Origin: Bacteroidia bacterium
GTDB taxonomy: Bacteria; Bacteroidota; Bacteroidia; Flavobacteriales_D; Cryomorphaceae
Direction: 5' to 3'
NCBI GenBank assembly: GCA_030427905.1
Contig: JAUICL010000004.1
Location: forward strand, 317,286-381,285
Length of the DNA: 64,000 bases
The translations under genes and the position numbers were made by a program. The notes below the pieces were generated by a model that was not told the DNA's origin, did not search any database, and saw nothing but the letters and a program-made list of their open reading frames with translations. Positions 26,328 through 35,595 of this stretch are shown here, one piece after another (the first letter of the stretch is position 1; the number at the start of each line of letters is the position of its first letter).

Positions 26328-27092
26328 TTAGTTCTTTTCCAAGAATTCTGTCAGCTCAGCTGGTTCAGCTCTGTTTCGATAATCGGCATCGAGAAATGCG
26401 TAGGAGATGGTTCCATCTTGCTCGATGATGTATGTGGCCGCCAAGGGCAACTCATTCGATTCATCACCATTGTGCGTATTCAAAGCAAACGACTGATTGT
26501 ACATACCTGCCACTTCATCCGTGAGTTTAAATACGATTCCGTATTCACGCGCTACGACGTTTCCGACATCGCTGAGTACTTCAAATTCCAATTCGTTCTT
26601 TTCGGTCGTGCTGATCGACTCGTTGGGAAGCTCAGGAGTTAAGGCTATCAAGTTTGCACCATTTGCTTTAAAATTCGGGAGCTCTTCTTGCAAGGCATGC
26701 AAGGTCAAGTTGCAGTAAGGGCACCAGCCACCGCGGTACCAAGTGAGTACTACTCTTCCTTCTTTTAGGTATTCTGAGAGCGTCACTTCATCGCCTACGG
26801 CATTGGTTAAGGTAAAGTTAGGAGCCGTGTCGCCAACTTGCACGGCCGATTCGACAATACCACTGTTTTCTACCGACTCGATCCCTTCGCGGTACGCTCT
26901 CTTCTTGTTATCGTCAGCTTTTTGAGAAAAATTAGCCTTGCGCTCTTCCAGTTTTGACTTGAGTGTTGGCTTGGTCTCTTGAGTCATTTCAATTTCTTCT
27001 TTTGGCGTTTCTTTTTCCTTTGGTTGGCTCTCGCCTGAACAGGCTGCAAATAGGCTACTCAATGCGATAATGGTAATTGCTTGATACTTCAT
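26328..27092 (-). CDS. Lipoprotein peroxiredoxin-like (AhpC/TSA) thiol protein
   Basis: A 254-residue protein with lipobox ending at C18 (F-A-A-C), a charged ~60-residue linker, then a thioredoxin-fold AhpC/TSA domain ~85-250. The active site reads W123-C124-P-Y-C127, so a CxxC form more like peroxiredoxin/TlpA hybrids than classical Prx with T-x-x-C. Expected in the periplasm or outer membrane, reducing peroxides or disulfides. Confidence 0.83.
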   Translation of the reverse strand: MKYQAITIIALSSLFAACSGESQPKEKETPKEEIEMTQETKPTLKSKLEERKANFSQKADDNKKRAYREGIESVENSGIVESAVQVGDTAPNFTLTNAVGDEVTLSEYLKEGRVVLTWYRGGWCPYCNLTLHALQEELPNFKANGANLIALTPELPNESISTTEKNELEFEVLSDVGNVVAREYGIVFKLTDEVAGMYNQSFALNTHNGDESNELPLAATYIIEQDGTISYAFLDADYRNRAEPAELTEFLEKN

Positions 27093-27223
27093 CTGGGATG
27101 GTGGAGAGAATTTACGTGTGGTGTTTTATTAAATAGGCTTTTCGTAATGAAAGGAGCAAAGTTATTGGATAGATGTTTCGAGAAGCCACTGGAAGTGGCA
27201 ATTTCTGTTAAGATGTTGCTTTT

Positions 27224-27550
27224 CTACTTGGATACTATTTTCAAACCGACAATAGAAATAATCAGTGTGGTGATGAAAAACAGGCGCCAGAAAGTAGCTG
27301 GTTCTTTAAAGAATACGATGCCGACTAAGACGGTACCGACTGCTCCAATTCCAGTCCATACGGCATAGGCCGTGCCTATCGGAAGTTCTTTTGTGACTCT
27401 TACGAGAAGAAACATGCTGATGGCCAGGCATACTAAAAAGCCCAGGTACCAGAAAGTCGTTTCGGCCCCAGTTGCTTCTTTGGCTTTCCCCAGACAGGCG
27501 GCGAAAGCTACTTCAAAAAGTCCGGCAATGATTAAGAGTATCCAATTCAT
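27224..27550 (-). CDS. SMR family exporter, Gdx/SugE-like
   Basis: A 108-residue four-helix small multidrug resistance protein. The membrane glutamate E13 in G-L-F-E-V is the proton/substrate site. G-T-A-Y-A-V-W-T-G-I-G-A-V-G follows the SugE/Gdx type, which exports guanidinium, rather than the EmrE type; assignment to Gdx is by motif only. Probably a homodimer since no second SMR gene is adjacent. Confidence 0.85.
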   Translation of the reverse strand: MNWILLIIAGLFEVAFAACLGKAKEATGAETTFWYLGFLVCLAISMFLLVRVTKELPIGTAYAVWTGIGAVGTVLVGIVFFKEPATFWRLFFITTLIISIVGLKIVSK

Positions 27551-27633
27551 GTTCTCGTATTTGTAATTAGGCTAAGCCAGTCCAGTTGACGTAAAGACTC
27601 TCGTTGGAATGGCGCATTCGAAGCAGGAGGGTG

Positions 27634-27882
27634 CTAGTTGATACCGCGGCTCTTCATTTCGTTTTTGAGCGCTTCGTACTTCTTGGGCTTCTTCAGGAAG
27701 ATGTAGATCAAAAACAATGGAATAAGCGCTGTAAGTCCCCAACCATTTGCCAGTAGTCCGTAGAGCAGGATTCCGGCTAAAAATCCAATAAAAAAGGCAT
27801 CGATGATGGGGGATGGTTTCTGGCGCTTGGCCAATTCCAATAATTCTTCGTCGCTATACTGCGCTAGCTCCTTCTGGGTCAT
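27634..27882 (-). CDS. Hypothetical small membrane protein
   Basis: An 82-residue protein: acidic N-terminal helix (Y-S-D-E-E-L-L-E-L-A), two membrane helices (~25-43 and ~47-63) and a basic C-terminus (K-K-P-K-K-Y). No known domain. It stands between the SMR exporter and an SDR, all on the minus strand. Confidence 0.6.
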   Translation of the reverse strand: MTQKELAQYSDEELLELAKRQKPSPIIDAFFIGFLAGILLYGLLANGWGLTALIPLFLIYIFLKKPKKYEALKNEMKSRGIN

Positions 27883-27956
27883 GAGTCTAATTATTTCGCA
27901 TTACGAAAAAGGCAAATGCGTATTTTAAGAACACGCATCCGCCCTAATTTTGAGTT

Positions 27957-28550
27957 TTATTTGAACCGGTAGATTTCACCCGATTTTCCTTCTTCGATTG
28001 CCTGTTTGTAGAGCATGGCAAATTCGATAGCTGGAATTCCAGAACCCGAGTCCATTCCCATTTGCTCCATGGTTTCTTTGGCAAAAGATGGGCTCACGGC
28101 ATTGATCTTTATGTCTTTGGCTTCGAAGGCCACACCGCGTACAAAGGCTTCGAGCCCGGCGTTGATCACGCCATACGATAGGCCGCCTTCAATGGGGTGC
28201 TGAGCCAAAATTCCCGAAGAAAGCACAAAACTAGCTCCCGGGTTTGCGTATTTACGTCCGATCATCACCAGATTCACTTGTCCCATCAGCTTACTCTGGA
28301 GTCCGTCGTGAAAATCTTGAACACTGTGTTCATCCAGGCTTCCCCATTTTCCGTAACCACTGGTAGCAATTAGTGCATCGAAACCACCGATTTTAGACAA
28401 GGTCTCATCCACTGCCTTAGCGTCGGCCATATCCATTTTATAGTCACCACTCGATCGGTTGATGGTTACGATTTCGTAATTATCTCGCAATACTTTCTCA
28501 ACCTTTGAGCCTATAACTCCTGTTGAGCCTACTAGAACTACTTTTTTCAT
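27957..28550 (-). CDS. Short-chain dehydrogenase
   Basis: A 197-residue SDR from the ATG at 28550 (M-K-K-V-V-L-V-G-S-T-G), which begins the first beta strand. Cofactor loop G8-S-T-G-V-I-G14; S-S-G near mid-protein and Y-G-V-I-N in place of the classical YxxxK, so the usual catalytic lysine is replaced by Asn. Short length and this change are seen in a small SDR subgroup. Substrate unknown; cytoplasmic. Confidence 0.8.
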   Translation of the reverse strand: MKKVVLVGSTGVIGSKVEKVLRDNYEIVTINRSSGDYKMDMADAKAVDETLSKIGGFDALIATSGYGKWGSLDEHSVQDFHDGLQSKLMGQVNLVMIGRKYANPGASFVLSSGILAQHPIEGGLSYGVINAGLEAFVRGVAFEAKDIKINAVSPSFAKETMEQMGMDSGSGIPAIEFAMLYKQAIEEGKSGEIYRFK

Positions 28551-28697
28551 GTCGCAGATGTTTTTACCAAATTTAGCTTTCATCTACGAGAATATGCCTA
28601 GCATTTGGAGTTGATTTAAAATCAGTTTTAGATTTTCTCTCAATTAAAATCTGCTCCGCCAGACATACACTCTGCGGCTTTTATTCTCCCAAGTTAC

Positions 28698-29594
28698 TTA
28701 CTTATGAGTGATCTCCATCAACACACCCTTCAAGAGCTCATTAAACTCATCTGGTTTTTCGATCATAGGGTAGTGCCCAGTCGAATCGATCTCAACCAGT
28801 TTGTAGTCGAGTTGAATGGCATCCAAACCATCGGTCAGTGTTGGGCTGGCATTGCTGTTGATCAGATAGAGTTCTTGTTCCATTTTCTGAAGCTGATCAG
28901 CTTCGCGTTCAGCATAATTCCATAAGGCTTCCAGGGTGGAAATGGCCACGGTCGAATCGCTTTGCATAAAGTCAGTCATCACCCTAGATTTAATCGCATT
29001 GCTGGTGCTTGAGTGAAACAGAGAACCCTCGGCATAAGCTGGTGCAATTACCGAAAAATTGCTTCTCAGCATCGCCATAAACTCATCGATTTGGGCCATG
29101 GTTTCTGCATCGTATTCCACACCGACTTCCTTGAAATTGTCGATTCCGACTAAGGCGATGATCTCCGGGTTTTTGAGCGCGGCTTCAAGAGCTATGTCTC
29201 CGCCCATCGAGTGGCCAACCACGATGACTTTGGTCAATCCCAGTTGATCGATCACGGCTTTCACATCATCGCCATAGGCTTCAATCGTCCAGATATCTCT
29301 ATTTGTTCCCGAATTCCCAAAGCCGGGTAAATCCATTGTCACAGTTTTGAAATCTGATTTCAAGAATTCGACCTGATCTTTCCAATACGATTGATCGATG
29401 CACCACCCATGCACAAAGAGTACGGTGTATTCACCAGCCCCCGCTATTTGGTGATCGACAAATACCCCATCGCTGTAAACCGAATCTGGCTGGTTGAATG
29501 TCGATTCATTTTCTGATGTCTGCGGGTTTTCGCTGGCACAAGAGTAGAGTAGGGCTAGGGCGAAGAATGCCATGGTTCTGAAGAAGGTCTTCAT
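28698..29594 (-). CDS. Lipoprotein alpha/beta hydrolase
   Basis: A 298-residue protein from the ATG at 29594, chosen because a lipoprotein signal starts there (lipobox ending C19, L-L-Y-S-C). Nucleophile elbow G-H-S129-M-G-G, oxyanion region V-H-G-W, acid in the usual loop and final histidine in T-G-H-Y-P. Likely an exported esterase or lactonase anchored to a membrane. No operon partner is evident. Confidence 0.85.
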   Translation of the reverse strand: MKTFFRTMAFFALALLYSCASENPQTSENESTFNQPDSVYSDGVFVDHQIAGAGEYTVLFVHGWCIDQSYWKDQVEFLKSDFKTVTMDLPGFGNSGTNRDIWTIEAYGDDVKAVIDQLGLTKVIVVGHSMGGDIALEAALKNPEIIALVGIDNFKEVGVEYDAETMAQIDEFMAMLRSNFSVIAPAYAEGSLFHSSTSNAIKSRVMTDFMQSDSTVAISTLEALWNYAEREADQLQKMEQELYLINSNASPTLTDGLDAIQLDYKLVEIDSTGHYPMIEKPDEFNELLKGVLMEITHK

Positions 29595-29701
29595 AGACTT
29601 TGGAGTTTGTTTAGTTGTTTGCTCTAAATATAGTGCATCAGTTGAATGCAAAGCCATTTTGGCGCTTACAGCTGTGACAAAAATCGGCCAATTATCGAAT
29701 C

Positions 29702-30391
29702 CTAATTGTTGACTTCAGCAATGCGATCAAACAGGAGCACCATGAGAATGATGAGTGCCAGGTTTAAGATGATGTAGCCTACTCTTTTTGAAGCTACACC
29801 GATGGGAAATACACGGTTGTTCCAGATAACAATCACAAGTACGTAGAGAATCACAAAAAGGCTCGAATAGTTGGAGCCACTCAGTAGATACCTATCTATG
29901 ATGACAAGTGGTAAAAACAAAATGGTCCATAAGCTGGTATTGTAGACTGTGATGACAACGTGCTCGGTAAAGTTTTTCTTCCATTTGAGATAGTACGTGA
30001 GATAGGAAGTCCACGACAAGAGCAAGATGAAGATAAATAGAAACAAGAATTGCCCGGCGATGCTTGAATTCTCGACATCTACCTTCACAGCAAAGAAGCT
30101 GCTTTCTGTAAATTTGAAGGTGATAGCTACAAGCAAAGAAGCCACGATAAAGAGCTTTCCCGGACTGGCGTAGTAGTTTCTGTAACCATCAATATAGCTG
30201 TTGATGATGAGCCCCGGCTTGGTCAAAAGGAGTTTTAGGTTGGAGAAAATCGATTTGTCGAGCGCGTAAATATTGTTGAATAGATCGCTCGCAAAGGTGT
30301 TAAAGCTGACCTTTTTACTGGTTTTTCGCTGTCCACAAGTGGGGCAGTAGTTTGAATCAAAGTCTTGTTTGCAAACGGGGCAGTATGTCAT
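29702..30391 (-). CDS. DUF3667 zinc-ribbon membrane protein
   Basis: A 229-residue protein. It starts with a zinc ribbon (C-P-V-C then C-P-T-C-G, residues 4-20), then the DUF3667 helix (L-L-T-K-P-G-L-I-I-N-S-Y-I-D-G-Y-R), then four to five membrane helices. DUF3667 is widespread in Bacteroidota and of unknown function. A second, diverged copy lies at 36.3 kb. Confidence 0.85.
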   Translation of the reverse strand: MTYCPVCKQDFDSNYCPTCGQRKTSKKVSFNTFASDLFNNIYALDKSIFSNLKLLLTKPGLIINSYIDGYRNYYASPGKLFIVASLLVAITFKFTESSFFAVKVDVENSSIAGQFLFLFIFILLLSWTSYLTYYLKWKKNFTEHVVITVYNTSLWTILFLPLVIIDRYLLSGSNYSSLFVILYVLVIVIWNNRVFPIGVASKRVGYIILNLALIILMVLLFDRIAEVNN

Positions 30392-30596
30392 AGGTGCGAC
30401 TGGTTTACGCTCAATATATCCTTGTTTGTTAGGATAAAGTTAGAAGCAAAATTTGAAGCGTAAAACTCGAAGTAAAATTCATGTGCGTAGATGTGAATGA
30501 CTTGTTAATCAGATGGGTATAATCACCTACTTCGAACGGTAGAGTCTTTTGAGAAGCCATTTTTCTTAACTTAACGGGCACCTAACCCAAACCATC

Positions 30597-32012
30597 ATGA
30601 AAAATCTAACCTATCAGACTTATCTGATATCCTGTCTATTGCTTTTTGGCTTTGGCCATAGTTTCGGACAAGTTGATCCCGCTTTGGAAGCAGACCTTCA
30701 GGCCATTCTCGACGACAACTTGACCGCATTTGGACTCAAGGGAGTCGAAGCGACCATCATATTGCCAGATGGCTGCCACTGGACGGGAGTCAGCGGAGTA
30801 AGCGACCCCAACTCCACACCGGTCGACACCATTCGCAAATGGCACTGGGGCAGTGTCGGGAAGGCCATGACGGCTGCAATCGTCCTGCAATTGGATGATG
30901 AAGGCGAACTAGATGTGAACGATCCGATTGGCGATTACCTCGGTGTCGATACCATTCCTTTTTTGGATGGGGAGACGACGATCAAAATGCTGCTCAATCA
31001 CACCACAGACTTGAACAATTCCTGGGAAAATGGCTCAGAGCTATGGAATGCCGTGTGGGCAGATCGAGACAGCGTGTGGAATATTTGGTCTGTACTGGAG
31101 CCAGAATACCGCGCAGCTGGGGAGCCAAATCCCGATTTGATCCACACCTACAACGGCTACGACAATTACCTGATGCTCGGCTTTTTGATTGAAGAAGTGA
31201 CGGGTCAAACCCTTGATGAGCTTTATACCAGCCGACTTTTTGAGCCCCTTGGATTTACCAATTCAGTGATGGGAACCCAAGGCATAGACATGACCGATTT
31301 TAACGGCTTGTACGATGGAGACTCCTACCGTGGCGATCTCGAGCACAACTCGTATATGAGCACCCGCGGTGGCGGTGGAGCACACCTGGGCTCTTCGCAT
31401 GACGTCGCTCGGTTTATAAGAGCGTTTCACAACGATGAATTGGTTTCTTCCGGCCTGATGACTGAAGCACGACAATCTACGGCAGGCGACCCCACAGTAG
31501 TGCCCGGCACCTGTCTGGGGACACTTTCTCAAACCTACGGCTATGGGACCAATATTGTAGAGTACACCGATGGCTCTGAAACGGTGCGTTTTTACGGACA
31601 TGGCGGCAATGGTCTGGGAAACAGCCTGGCCTTCCACAATATTGATGAAAACTTCACCTTGGCGATTACCACCAATGACTTTTCCAGCAGCGCCCAGCAG
31701 GGCAATCTTGGTCTGTTTATGACCCTTGTTTGCCATATCTGGGATAATTGGCCACAGGCCACCTGTGTGCTAAGTACGATTGATGCAGCGAGCGATGATT
31801 TTCTGATTTACCCCAATCCAGCCAATACGGTTTTAAACATCCGTACCAGCACGACTCCAGAACGGATTAGCATCTACAATATGGAAGGGAAGCGATGTCT
31901 CACGGCCACGGGTGGCAGTTCACTAAATATCGAAGAATTGGATGCCGGGGTTTACGTGGTCAAGGTCGAAACTGATCGAGATGTGGTGACAAAGCGGTGG
32001 GTGAAGGAGTGA
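30597..32012 (+). CDS. T9SS-exported serine hydrolase, class C beta-lactamase family
   Basis: A 471-residue protein. Signal peptide 1-24 (ends S-F-G-Q), hydrolase domain ~30-375 with S86-V-G-K89 (SxxK), Y188-D-N190 (YxN) and H-G-G-N-G in place of the KTG-like box, and a T9SS sorting domain in the last ~75 residues (I-Y-P-N-P to R-W-V-K-E). Secreted peptidase, esterase or beta-lactamase relative. It is the only plus-strand gene between 22.7 and 55 kb apart from the intron protein, and it has its own promoter region. Confidence 0.87.
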   Translation: MKNLTYQTYLISCLLLFGFGHSFGQVDPALEADLQAILDDNLTAFGLKGVEATIILPDGCHWTGVSGVSDPNSTPVDTIRKWHWGSVGKAMTAAIVLQLDDEGELDVNDPIGDYLGVDTIPFLDGETTIKMLLNHTTDLNNSWENGSELWNAVWADRDSVWNIWSVLEPEYRAAGEPNPDLIHTYNGYDNYLMLGFLIEEVTGQTLDELYTSRLFEPLGFTNSVMGTQGIDMTDFNGLYDGDSYRGDLEHNSYMSTRGGGGAHLGSSHDVARFIRAFHNDELVSSGLMTEARQSTAGDPTVVPGTCLGTLSQTYGYGTNIVEYTDGSETVRFYGHGGNGLGNSLAFHNIDENFTLAITTNDFSSSAQQGNLGLFMTLVCHIWDNWPQATCVLSTIDAASDDFLIYPNPANTVLNIRTSTTPERISIYNMEGKRCLTATGGSSLNIEELDAGVYVVKVETDRDVVTKRWVKE

Positions 32013-32015
32013 TTT

Positions 32016-32435
32016 TTATTTCTTATTCGGAGACAAGCAAATACTGTCTAAAAAGTTAGTGCCGTGTTCAGTCCCAATTAGACTGTCCATTGCTTGTTTA
32101 TAAGCTATCCAATAAAGTGCTTCATATCCATAGTTGTTGTCATCTCGATCAATCCCCTTTTTAATTGGTATAATTCCTATTTTAATAAGATTTGAATCAA
32201 GTCGTTCAAAACATTCTGGACAGGTTAATTTACGATTTTCTCCATACCAAGTTGGATATAAGCATAAATGCTCTAGTTGACCCTTTTCCTGTGTTTTAAT
32301 AGCGTCAGAGTAACCGTTTTTTATGGCATTGGATTCGGCCTGCGTATATGAGTGTACCTTTCGAATTGGAGTACATTGAATCATGAGCAGCAGAAACCCA
32401 GGTATAGATGTTTTGATTAAAGGAATACTTTTCAC
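32016..32435 (-). CDS. Hypothetical lipoprotein, probable cassette gene
   Basis: A 139-residue protein with a lipobox ending at C21 (M-I-Q-C) and three further cysteines (H-L-C-L, C-P-E-C, S-I-C-L). No known domain. Convergent with the serine hydrolase (3 bp between stops) and followed upstream by cassette-like sequence. It probably forms the left end of the minus-strand cassette region. Confidence 0.6.
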   Translation of the reverse strand: MKSIPLIKTSIPGFLLLMIQCTPIRKVHSYTQAESNAIKNGYSDAIKTQEKGQLEHLCLYPTWYGENRKLTCPECFERLDSNLIKIGIIPIKKGIDRDDNNYGYEALYWIAYKQAMDSLIGTEHGTNFLDSICLSPNKK

Positions 32436-32530
32436 TAATTAGGTCTCTTTTTTATGCGCTACGAGGGTCTCCGCCATCATATGATGCCAGGAATTTCGCA
32501 CCGGCCTTCTCCGAAGTCATAATTGCTTGT

Positions 32531-32544
32531 CATTGATGGCAATC
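32531..32544 (-). repeat. attC R''-like end of a degenerate cassette
   Basis: Plus-strand CATTGATGGCAATC resembles the CATTGTT-core pattern at two other cassette ends in this window. Its TGGCAATC is the exact complement of GATTGCCA at 32980-32987, at the start of the same cassette. One base of the GTT core is changed, so the site is degenerate. Confidence 0.45.
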
Positions 32545-32548
32545 GTCT

Positions 32549-32974
32549 TTATTTATTATTCGTTTTGAAGTGTCCAATTAAATTGTTTTTTAAGAAAATT
32601 ATTTGGTTTTCAGTAGGTTCAATTCCTTGATAAAATATTCTTCTTGATTCACAATTATTAAAAGCCCTGAATTCATTTGTTCGATGAAAATCCTTTATAA
32701 TATTAAGTATTGCGCCAACTGAATCTTTATTCGAAGTGCTATTAAAGTCGGGAAGTATTATATCACTCTCGTAAAATTTGAATGTTCCCTTTGTGTAAAG
32801 CAAATTTCTTGATACTACTTTTTAACTCATCTTTATACCGTCAAAAACGACTGAATCAAATTTTTGGTCGCATGGATAGTTATATGTTTCCAATTCATAA
32901 TTCTGTCCAAATGACAGGGTGACGGAGATTAATATTAGTAGTGATGTCAATAATGTTTTATTTGCGTTCTCCAT
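32549..32974 (-). pseudogene. Secreted hypothetical protein interrupted by in-frame stop
   Basis: From the ATG at 32974 the frame encodes a signal peptide (L-L-I-L-I-S-V-T-L-S-F-G-Q) and ~30 further residues, then a TAA at 32822-32824. The same frame continues without change for another ~90 codons (L-Y-T-K-G-T-F-K-F-Y to K-T-N-N-K) to a stop at 32549. A single substitution therefore explains the break. No family recognised. The element spans one cassette (start near 32982, end near 32535). Confidence 0.6.
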
Positions 32975-33130
32975 CAAATGATTGCCAGCGGTTTGCATAT
33001 AGCTTTGTAGCGGTTTCGAAGCACTTTCCTGCCTGTCCGTCCGTAGCTCTGCGAAGGCGGGTCCACCTAAATCAAAGCTGTCTTCATGTTGCAGTAGTTC
33101 TACTAATTCGTCTTGCAGGTTTTGCATACG

Positions 33131-33925
33131 CTAATTCATTTTTTCAACTAGTTCAGCTTTCAACCATTCAAAGGCGTCTTGCTGATTGTATTCAATTTCG
33201 GGTCTTAACAGGGCTTCCATGTCACCCGTAAAGTCTGTGTCTTTTTCTTTCGCTTCTAAGTTTTGAAGAAACTCTTTTTTTGATGGTGGTTTCTTTTCTG
33301 TGGCAAATTCTATGTACTTGTAAAAGCATTGGAGTATCTCATCCAGATTAATCTCCATATTGAGCCTTGCATAGTCAAGGTCAAACAAATCTCGGCCTTT
33401 GCTGCGCTGATATAATGCCCGTAGTTTGGTGCCAAGCAACTCGTTAATACTGTAGGTTCTTATTTCGCATTCTCCTTGAAACCAATCACTCTCAACTTTG
33501 TAGGGGAAGTCAGTCCAATCCAACACATTGAAATGCTCTCGGCAATTGATTTCCAGTTTTAGGCGCATGCGTATTTCTTCATATTCAGAAGTGAAACGAT
33601 ACAGTGCCTTAATACCATGTCCTCTGTTTTGTGTTTTCCTGTCTTCTTCAAAAAAGGTAATCACCTCACCAATGCGTTGCATTATAGGTTTTATAGGTCC
33701 GGGTTTAATCTGAACCAAGTCTATATCTTCTGAATACCGCGGAGCAGGGTTTAGATAGAGTTTATGTAACGCTGTACCTCCTCTAAATGCCAAATGATTA
33801 CGTAAGAAGTCGTCAGAGAAAATTTCAACCAAAGCCCGGCTAATAATTAAGTCTTGCTCCACCTGTGCAAATTCTTTCCAAGGGGCATGTTCTTGCCATT
33901 TTGCTATTTCGGGTTTTGGGATCAT
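33131..33925 (-). CDS. abiEii: AbiEii-type nucleotidyltransferase toxin
   Basis: A 264-residue AbiEii/AbiGii toxin-family protein. The nucleotidyltransferase motif is G49-G-T-A-L then R63-x-S-E-D-I-D69, with a further K-L-R-A-L and R-D-L-F-D-L segment typical of the family. Related toxins (AbiEii, MenT) attach nucleotides to tRNA or GTP-dependent targets and block growth or phage. ATGA overlap with its antitoxin gene shows a type IV toxin-antitoxin pair. Confidence 0.9.
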   Translation of the reverse strand: MIPKPEIAKWQEHAPWKEFAQVEQDLIISRALVEIFSDDFLRNHLAFRGGTALHKLYLNPAPRYSEDIDLVQIKPGPIKPIMQRIGEVITFFEEDRKTQNRGHGIKALYRFTSEYEEIRMRLKLEINCREHFNVLDWTDFPYKVESDWFQGECEIRTYSINELLGTKLRALYQRSKGRDLFDLDYARLNMEINLDEILQCFYKYIEFATEKKPPSKKEFLQNLEAKEKDTDFTGDMEALLRPEIEYNQQDAFEWLKAELVEKMN

Positions 33926-34845
33926 AAGTCAGACTCAAGTATTAGATTAACATCTATTTTCCAGCGATTATCCACGCTACCAGGCTTTTGGTTCTTTTTC
34001 GGACTTAGTAGTACTGGATAGAAAGGACGTTGCCTGAGTTTCTGAAAAATCATGTCAGAAAAACTGTTCGGACCGAGTAATTCATCCAATAAGAATCCTG
34101 TCCTCTGCATTGAACTCTTATTATCGTACCAATCAAGTAATGACTTCATGTCATGCTCAATGAGTTCTTCTGTGAGTTCTTCTAAAGAAGCTAACATTCG
34201 ATTCAAGCCTCCGAGTTTGGTGTGGTGGTCAATTAAGTCAATGAAGGTGAGTGCGGGAGAAGCTACTTTGTAGATTCCTGCATCTGACTTCTTCTTTTCA
34301 ATGTTGTTTTTTGGCCAGTTGCCGGTGGTATGAAATTGAATATCAAAATTCTTTTTTTTAATAGCAATTAGCATAGGGGTTTCAATGATGAGGTAGTCTC
34401 GTTGGGTTTGCTGATGACTTGCACCATGAATTTTGGCAGCTGAATACAGTCCTATGTAGTAATTCCGTTTGAGGTACTTAAATAGCTTTTCAGAATAGAG
34501 TTGTAGCGGAAGTTTTTGTGAATTGGAATATCTGGGAGGAATGATTAGGTAAAACCCTTTTCTGAGGTTTACAATCTCCTTTTTTTCTATCAATCGGTTT
34601 AGTTCTCTTCTTATAGCAGTAGAATCTTTAGAAGACTTTGCCGTCACTTCTTCAAGAGAGAATGAATACTCTTCAAATGAGAGTAGCTGCCTTATATATT
34701 CTGAAACTGCCAACCTTAGAAAAATTTTGAGCAAGATATGCTTTTTTGGTGTAAATCTCGAATTATTTCTAAACATCATGTGGGGAGGAAAAGAAATAGG
34801 CTCTTTTGCTTGCGAAGGGTCAGCCTTGTGAGTTGGGGCAAGCAA
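33922..34845 (-). CDS. abiEi: AbiEi-type antitoxin
   Basis: A protein of up to 307 residues with an N-terminal winged helix (L-E-E-V-T-A-K-S-S-K-D-S-T-A-I-R-R-E-L) and the AbiEi domain (K-R-N-Y-Y-I-G-L-Y-S-A-A-K-I-H-G). Represses its own operon and counters AbiEii. The start is uncertain: ATGs at 34779 or 34776 would give ~285 residues and a more usual N-terminus. It begins a cassette whose upstream edge is an attC-like hairpin. Confidence 0.87.
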   Translation of the reverse strand: MLAPTHKADPSQAKEPISFPPHMMFRNNSRFTPKKHILLKIFLRLAVSEYIRQLLSFEEYSFSLEEVTAKSSKDSTAIRRELNRLIEKKEIVNLRKGFYLIIPPRYSNSQKLPLQLYSEKLFKYLKRNYYIGLYSAAKIHGASHQQTQRDYLIIETPMLIAIKKKNFDIQFHTTGNWPKNNIEKKKSDAGIYKVASPALTFIDLIDHHTKLGGLNRMLASLEELTEELIEHDMKSLLDWYDNKSSMQRTGFLLDELLGPNSFSDMIFQKLRQRPFYPVLLSPKKNQKPGSVDNRWKIDVNLILESDL

Positions 34846-34879
34846 ATGTGCCTTTTTGTGCGTTGGCTTTTTTCAAATG

Positions 34880-34997
34880 GGGCACAACAATTGAATAACA
34901 CATATTAGGCCTTCGCTAACCGCGTGTCGCCTTAGCTATAGCGGTGGCGCAGACTTCGGCCTACACGGTATGCATGTTACTCAACTTATGGGTTGAT
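34880..34997 (-). repeat. attC-like hairpin A upstream of AbiE cassette
   Basis: On the minus strand the left arm reads ATCAACCCATAAGTTGAGTA and the right arm TGTGTTATTCAATTG followed by core TTGTGCCCC. The arms match those at sites B, C and D; between them is a ~65-nt insertion with its own stem. This gives the shape of a long attC. Confidence 0.6.
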
Positions 34998-35014
34998 CAT
35001 TCTTATCTTTTCCG

Positions 35015-35275
35015 GACTAGCTATGAGAATTGCCATTTATAGACGTGCAATGAAATCCACCGCTTCACTCCACCAGTCCTTCTCAAATATGCGAAAAAAT
35101 GATGGGAGTCAGGGGAGAAGCCAGGCTGAAAATAAGTGCGCTGATCACTTGTGACTAGGTGGTGGTAGGGGCAGGAAGGGATATGCGACCCTTTCAGGGT
35201 TAGCATGCTGGTAATTTAACCCTGAAAGGGTTGCATACTCCCGACCCGCATGGGAATTTTGGCCTTCCGGACCAA
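35015..35275. repeat. ~261-bp hairpin repeat, copy 1
   Basis: Near-identical to copy 2 (37140-37400) from GACTAGCT to CCTTCCGGACCAA, with copies 3 and 4 shorter. Contains a strong hairpin at 35183-35236 whose arms are ATGCGACCCTTTCAGGGTT and AACCCTGAAAGGGTTGCAT, one mismatch. Fills most of a 456-bp gene-free stretch between ParE-like and AbiEi genes. Confidence 0.85.
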
Positions 35276-35301
35276 TCAAAGACTTAGCGTTGGCACCTGT
35301 T

Positions 35302-35595
35302 TTATTTTATTATTTGATCGATGTCTTGACGACCTATGATCGAAATAATTTCAACCATGCTATTATTAATTCTGAAATAAATACTGTCCACTCCGCAAAC
35401 ACATCGTCGATAACCTGGTCTTATATAGTCCACTGTCTCATAGTGATAAGGATTGGTCGCAATTCTGTCAAAGCACTCAAAAAAAGCTTGGAAGTTTCTA
35501 TCAGCTTGTCTCATGCCAAATTTACGTACTCCATACAGATGAATTCTAATTAAGTCTTCTCTGGCATCGTTACTTAATCGGTAATCAGCCATCAA
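35302..35595 (-). CDS. RelE/ParE-family toxin
   Basis: A 97-residue RelE/ParE-fold toxin: Y-R-L-S-N-D-A-R-E-D-L-I-R-I start, F-D-R-I-A-T-N-P middle and V-C-G-V-D-S-I-Y-F-R-I sheet. ParE members poison gyrase, RelE members cut mRNA; sequence does not settle which, but pairing with a ParD/CC2985-like partner favours ParE. Overlaps its antitoxin by 11 bp. Confidence 0.85.
   Translation of the reverse strand: MMADYRLSNDAREDLIRIHLYGVRKFGMRQADRNFQAFFECFDRIATNPYHYETVDYIRPGYRRCVCGVDSIYFRINNSMVEIISIIGRQDIDQIIK

Noticed and set aside
32975..33127. In-frame extension upstream of the broken secreted protein, beginning just after abiEii
   Set aside because: The signal peptide starts at 32974 inside the cassette start; the upstream stretch covers attC-like intergenic DNA.
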